The notes below the pieces were generated by a model that was given only the letters and a program-made list of their open reading frames with translations, made no database searches and was not told where the DNA came from. DNA of 64,000 nt from Blasia pusilla (lineage: Eukaryota; Marchantiophyta; Marchantiopsida; Blasiales), in NCBI GenBank assembly GCA_050084515.1, contig CM114272.1, positions 41,416,001-41,480,000 on the forward strand, in the 5' to 3' direction. The translations under genes and the position numbers were made by a program. The number at the start of each line of letters is the position of its first letter. Position 1 is the stretch's first letter. Below, piece by piece: positions 62,909-64,000 of the stretch.

Positions 62909-64000
62909 AAGAATCGATAGGTCGCAGAGTCTTTCATGGGATGCCTCGGCCTTGCAACCCATCAAGTTCCGACAGGTAGCTTATTTCTTTGACTTCTGAG
63001 CTATTTCGTTCCCTTCTCACATTGGGGTCGTTGTAGGGATTGAACATTCATGAAAATGCCCTCTGCCCCAACACAAGTAGAGCACAAAGTGTTCATTCCT
63101 CCTGGAGGTCGTCACAAGCATGCCAAAGAATTTCACTTGTGGAGGCATGCCAACAAGACCAGGCAAGAGCAATGCTACAGTCTGCAACATCCCATATCTT
63201 CCTCACAAAAGGCATAACAAAAGGAAGGGGGCCTTCGATCTACCAGCTCTATGTCATGGCGGCTGTGAGATCTGGTGATGAGAAACTCTATGTGGAAGCC
63301 TTCAACCGGTGCGTAGCAGGAACTCCCCTCGAGCAAGACGTACACATTGGTGGGGATATTCGTGGGCGGGTTTCAAGACGTCCCATACAGATGGTGGTAG
63401 AGCAGTCCGAGCGAGACTTGTGGAGACCAGATAAGTATCTTGACTTCAGGCAAGTGAAGAGGCAGCATCGAGGAACGAATCCGGTGATTGATTTGGATGA
63501 GGAAATTACACCGCCCAGGTATTCGGGGACCCCGGATTGCTCCCAAATCCAAGTAGAAGTAACTTCTCCAAAATCAGTGAATGTTCTATTTCAAAAGCCC
63601 TCCGTTGTTGGAAGTTCGCAACATCCGGTCTCTGGGTAGTTCAACAGTATGGGATTCCGGTCATTGAGGTGGATTGCAACCTCAAAAGGTGGCATATATC
63701 TTGGAGCAACCCTGGACGTGGACCCACTTGTAGGGCAAGATCTGATGGCATTCGGAGAGCATGCAGCACTTTCCTAAATAAGAACTGTACAAGGACTCGA
63801 CGACCACTGCCTGGGTTTTGGGGACTCAAAACCTTTGATCATTTCATGAGGATCGGGGATCAATTGAAGTACTTCTTCTACCCAAATGAATCTTGTGCTT
63901 TCCGCAAGTCTTATTCGGCTACTATTGGAGCTCCGAGGAATACCCCCGCGATTTGGCCCATCGTCGTAGGTACGAATTGCACTCAAACAAAGTGGAAAAT
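62909..64000 (+). mobile_element. MULE-like element copy 1, right part (resumes after copy 2)
   Basis: After the TSD the sequence continues the gene B intron (ATAGGTCGCAGAGTCTTTCA...), homologous to copy 2 just before and after its solo LTR. It then enters gene B exon 2. It lacks the solo LTR, giving the empty site. It runs off the window. Confidence 0.8.
63037..64000 (+). pseudogene. Gene B copy 1, exon 2 (partial, runs off the window)
   Basis: Starts after TTGTAG (63036). The frame is open for ~200 codons from the acceptor: MNIHENALCPNTSRAQSVHS, HIFLTKGITKGRGPSIYQLY, DLDEEITPPRYSGTPD, to a TAG at 63637-63639. The following part is in another frame: VQQYGIPVIEVDCNLKRWHI, then RPLPGFWGLKTFDHF. 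The SWIM finger would lie just right of the window. It pairs with exon 1 at 46579-48591, now 14.4 kb away because of copy 2. Confidence 0.75.

Noticed and set aside
49012-64000. Three tandem copies of the MULE-like unit
   Set aside because: The 62909-64000 segment continues the gene B intron of copy 1 exactly where copy 2 interrupts it, with a 9-bp TSD. Nested insertion explains the order better than tandem duplication.

Overview
The window looks like nuclear DNA of a land plant with a repeat-rich genome. It contains a spliced housekeeping-type gene with GT..AG introns, a 5S rRNA-derived sequence, plant-type Ty3/gypsy, Ty1/copia, Helitron, LINE, MITE and MULE-like elements, and almost no intact long ORFs. 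The exact lineage cannot be read from the sequence. A DNMT3-type methyltransferase inside a retrotransposon and the general repeat style make a non-flowering plant (moss, lycophyte or fern) plausible, but this is inference.

Layout. 1-911 is the 3' end of a MULE-like DNA transposon with a SWIM zinc finger. 912-6440 holds a ~206-bp satellite (about 2030-3250), palindromic sequence and a decayed Helitron helicase (4250-5870). 6468-15142 is the only likely host gene, a TTC33-like tetratricopeptide gene in four exons. Its second intron (~6.8 kb) is packed with 5'-truncated LINE copies, a 5S rRNA-derived SINE with a perfect 15-bp target-site duplication (TSD), and a PIF/Harbinger-type MITE. 15143-19620 holds a second Helitron helicase fragment (minus strand) and a copia gag fragment.

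From 19621 to the right edge the window is one nested stack. The outermost layer is a MULE-like transposon (copy 1: 19621-49011, resuming at 62909 and running off the edge). A second, complete member of the same family (copy 2: 49012-62908) sits in its transposase intron. Each copy has two head-to-head genes on a shared promoter. Gene B (plus) is a transposase-like protein with a GCM/WRKY-type zinc finger and a C-terminal SWIM finger. Gene A (minus) is a charged, coiled-coil-rich protein ending in a degenerate amino-methyltransferase (N4-C/N6-A DNA methylase-like) fold. Introns, flanks and the shared promoter are filled with a short CpG-containing palindrome (arms CAACCCGTCGGA / TCCGACGGGTTG).

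Gene A of copy 1 is split by an ~18.4-kb Ty3/gypsy element (23097-41518). This element has the unusual order gag - protease - C5 cytosine methyltransferase (DNMT3-like) - RT - RNase H - integrase - PHD finger. Its methyltransferase is itself split by a younger 8.5-kb Ty3/gypsy element on the minus strand (27821-36341; two 1,273-bp LTRs, nearly identical). Copy 2 carries a 1,001-bp solo LTR (59884-60884, TSD TGGGA) in its transposase intron.

The main candidates for something undescribed are the DNMT3- and PHD-bearing retrotransposon, the MULE-like family with a second, unrelated methyltransferase-like gene and its palindromes, and the 5S-derived SINE sharing its tail with the neighbouring LINE. 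Essentially all element genes here carry stops or frameshifts, so these are fossils of the systems.
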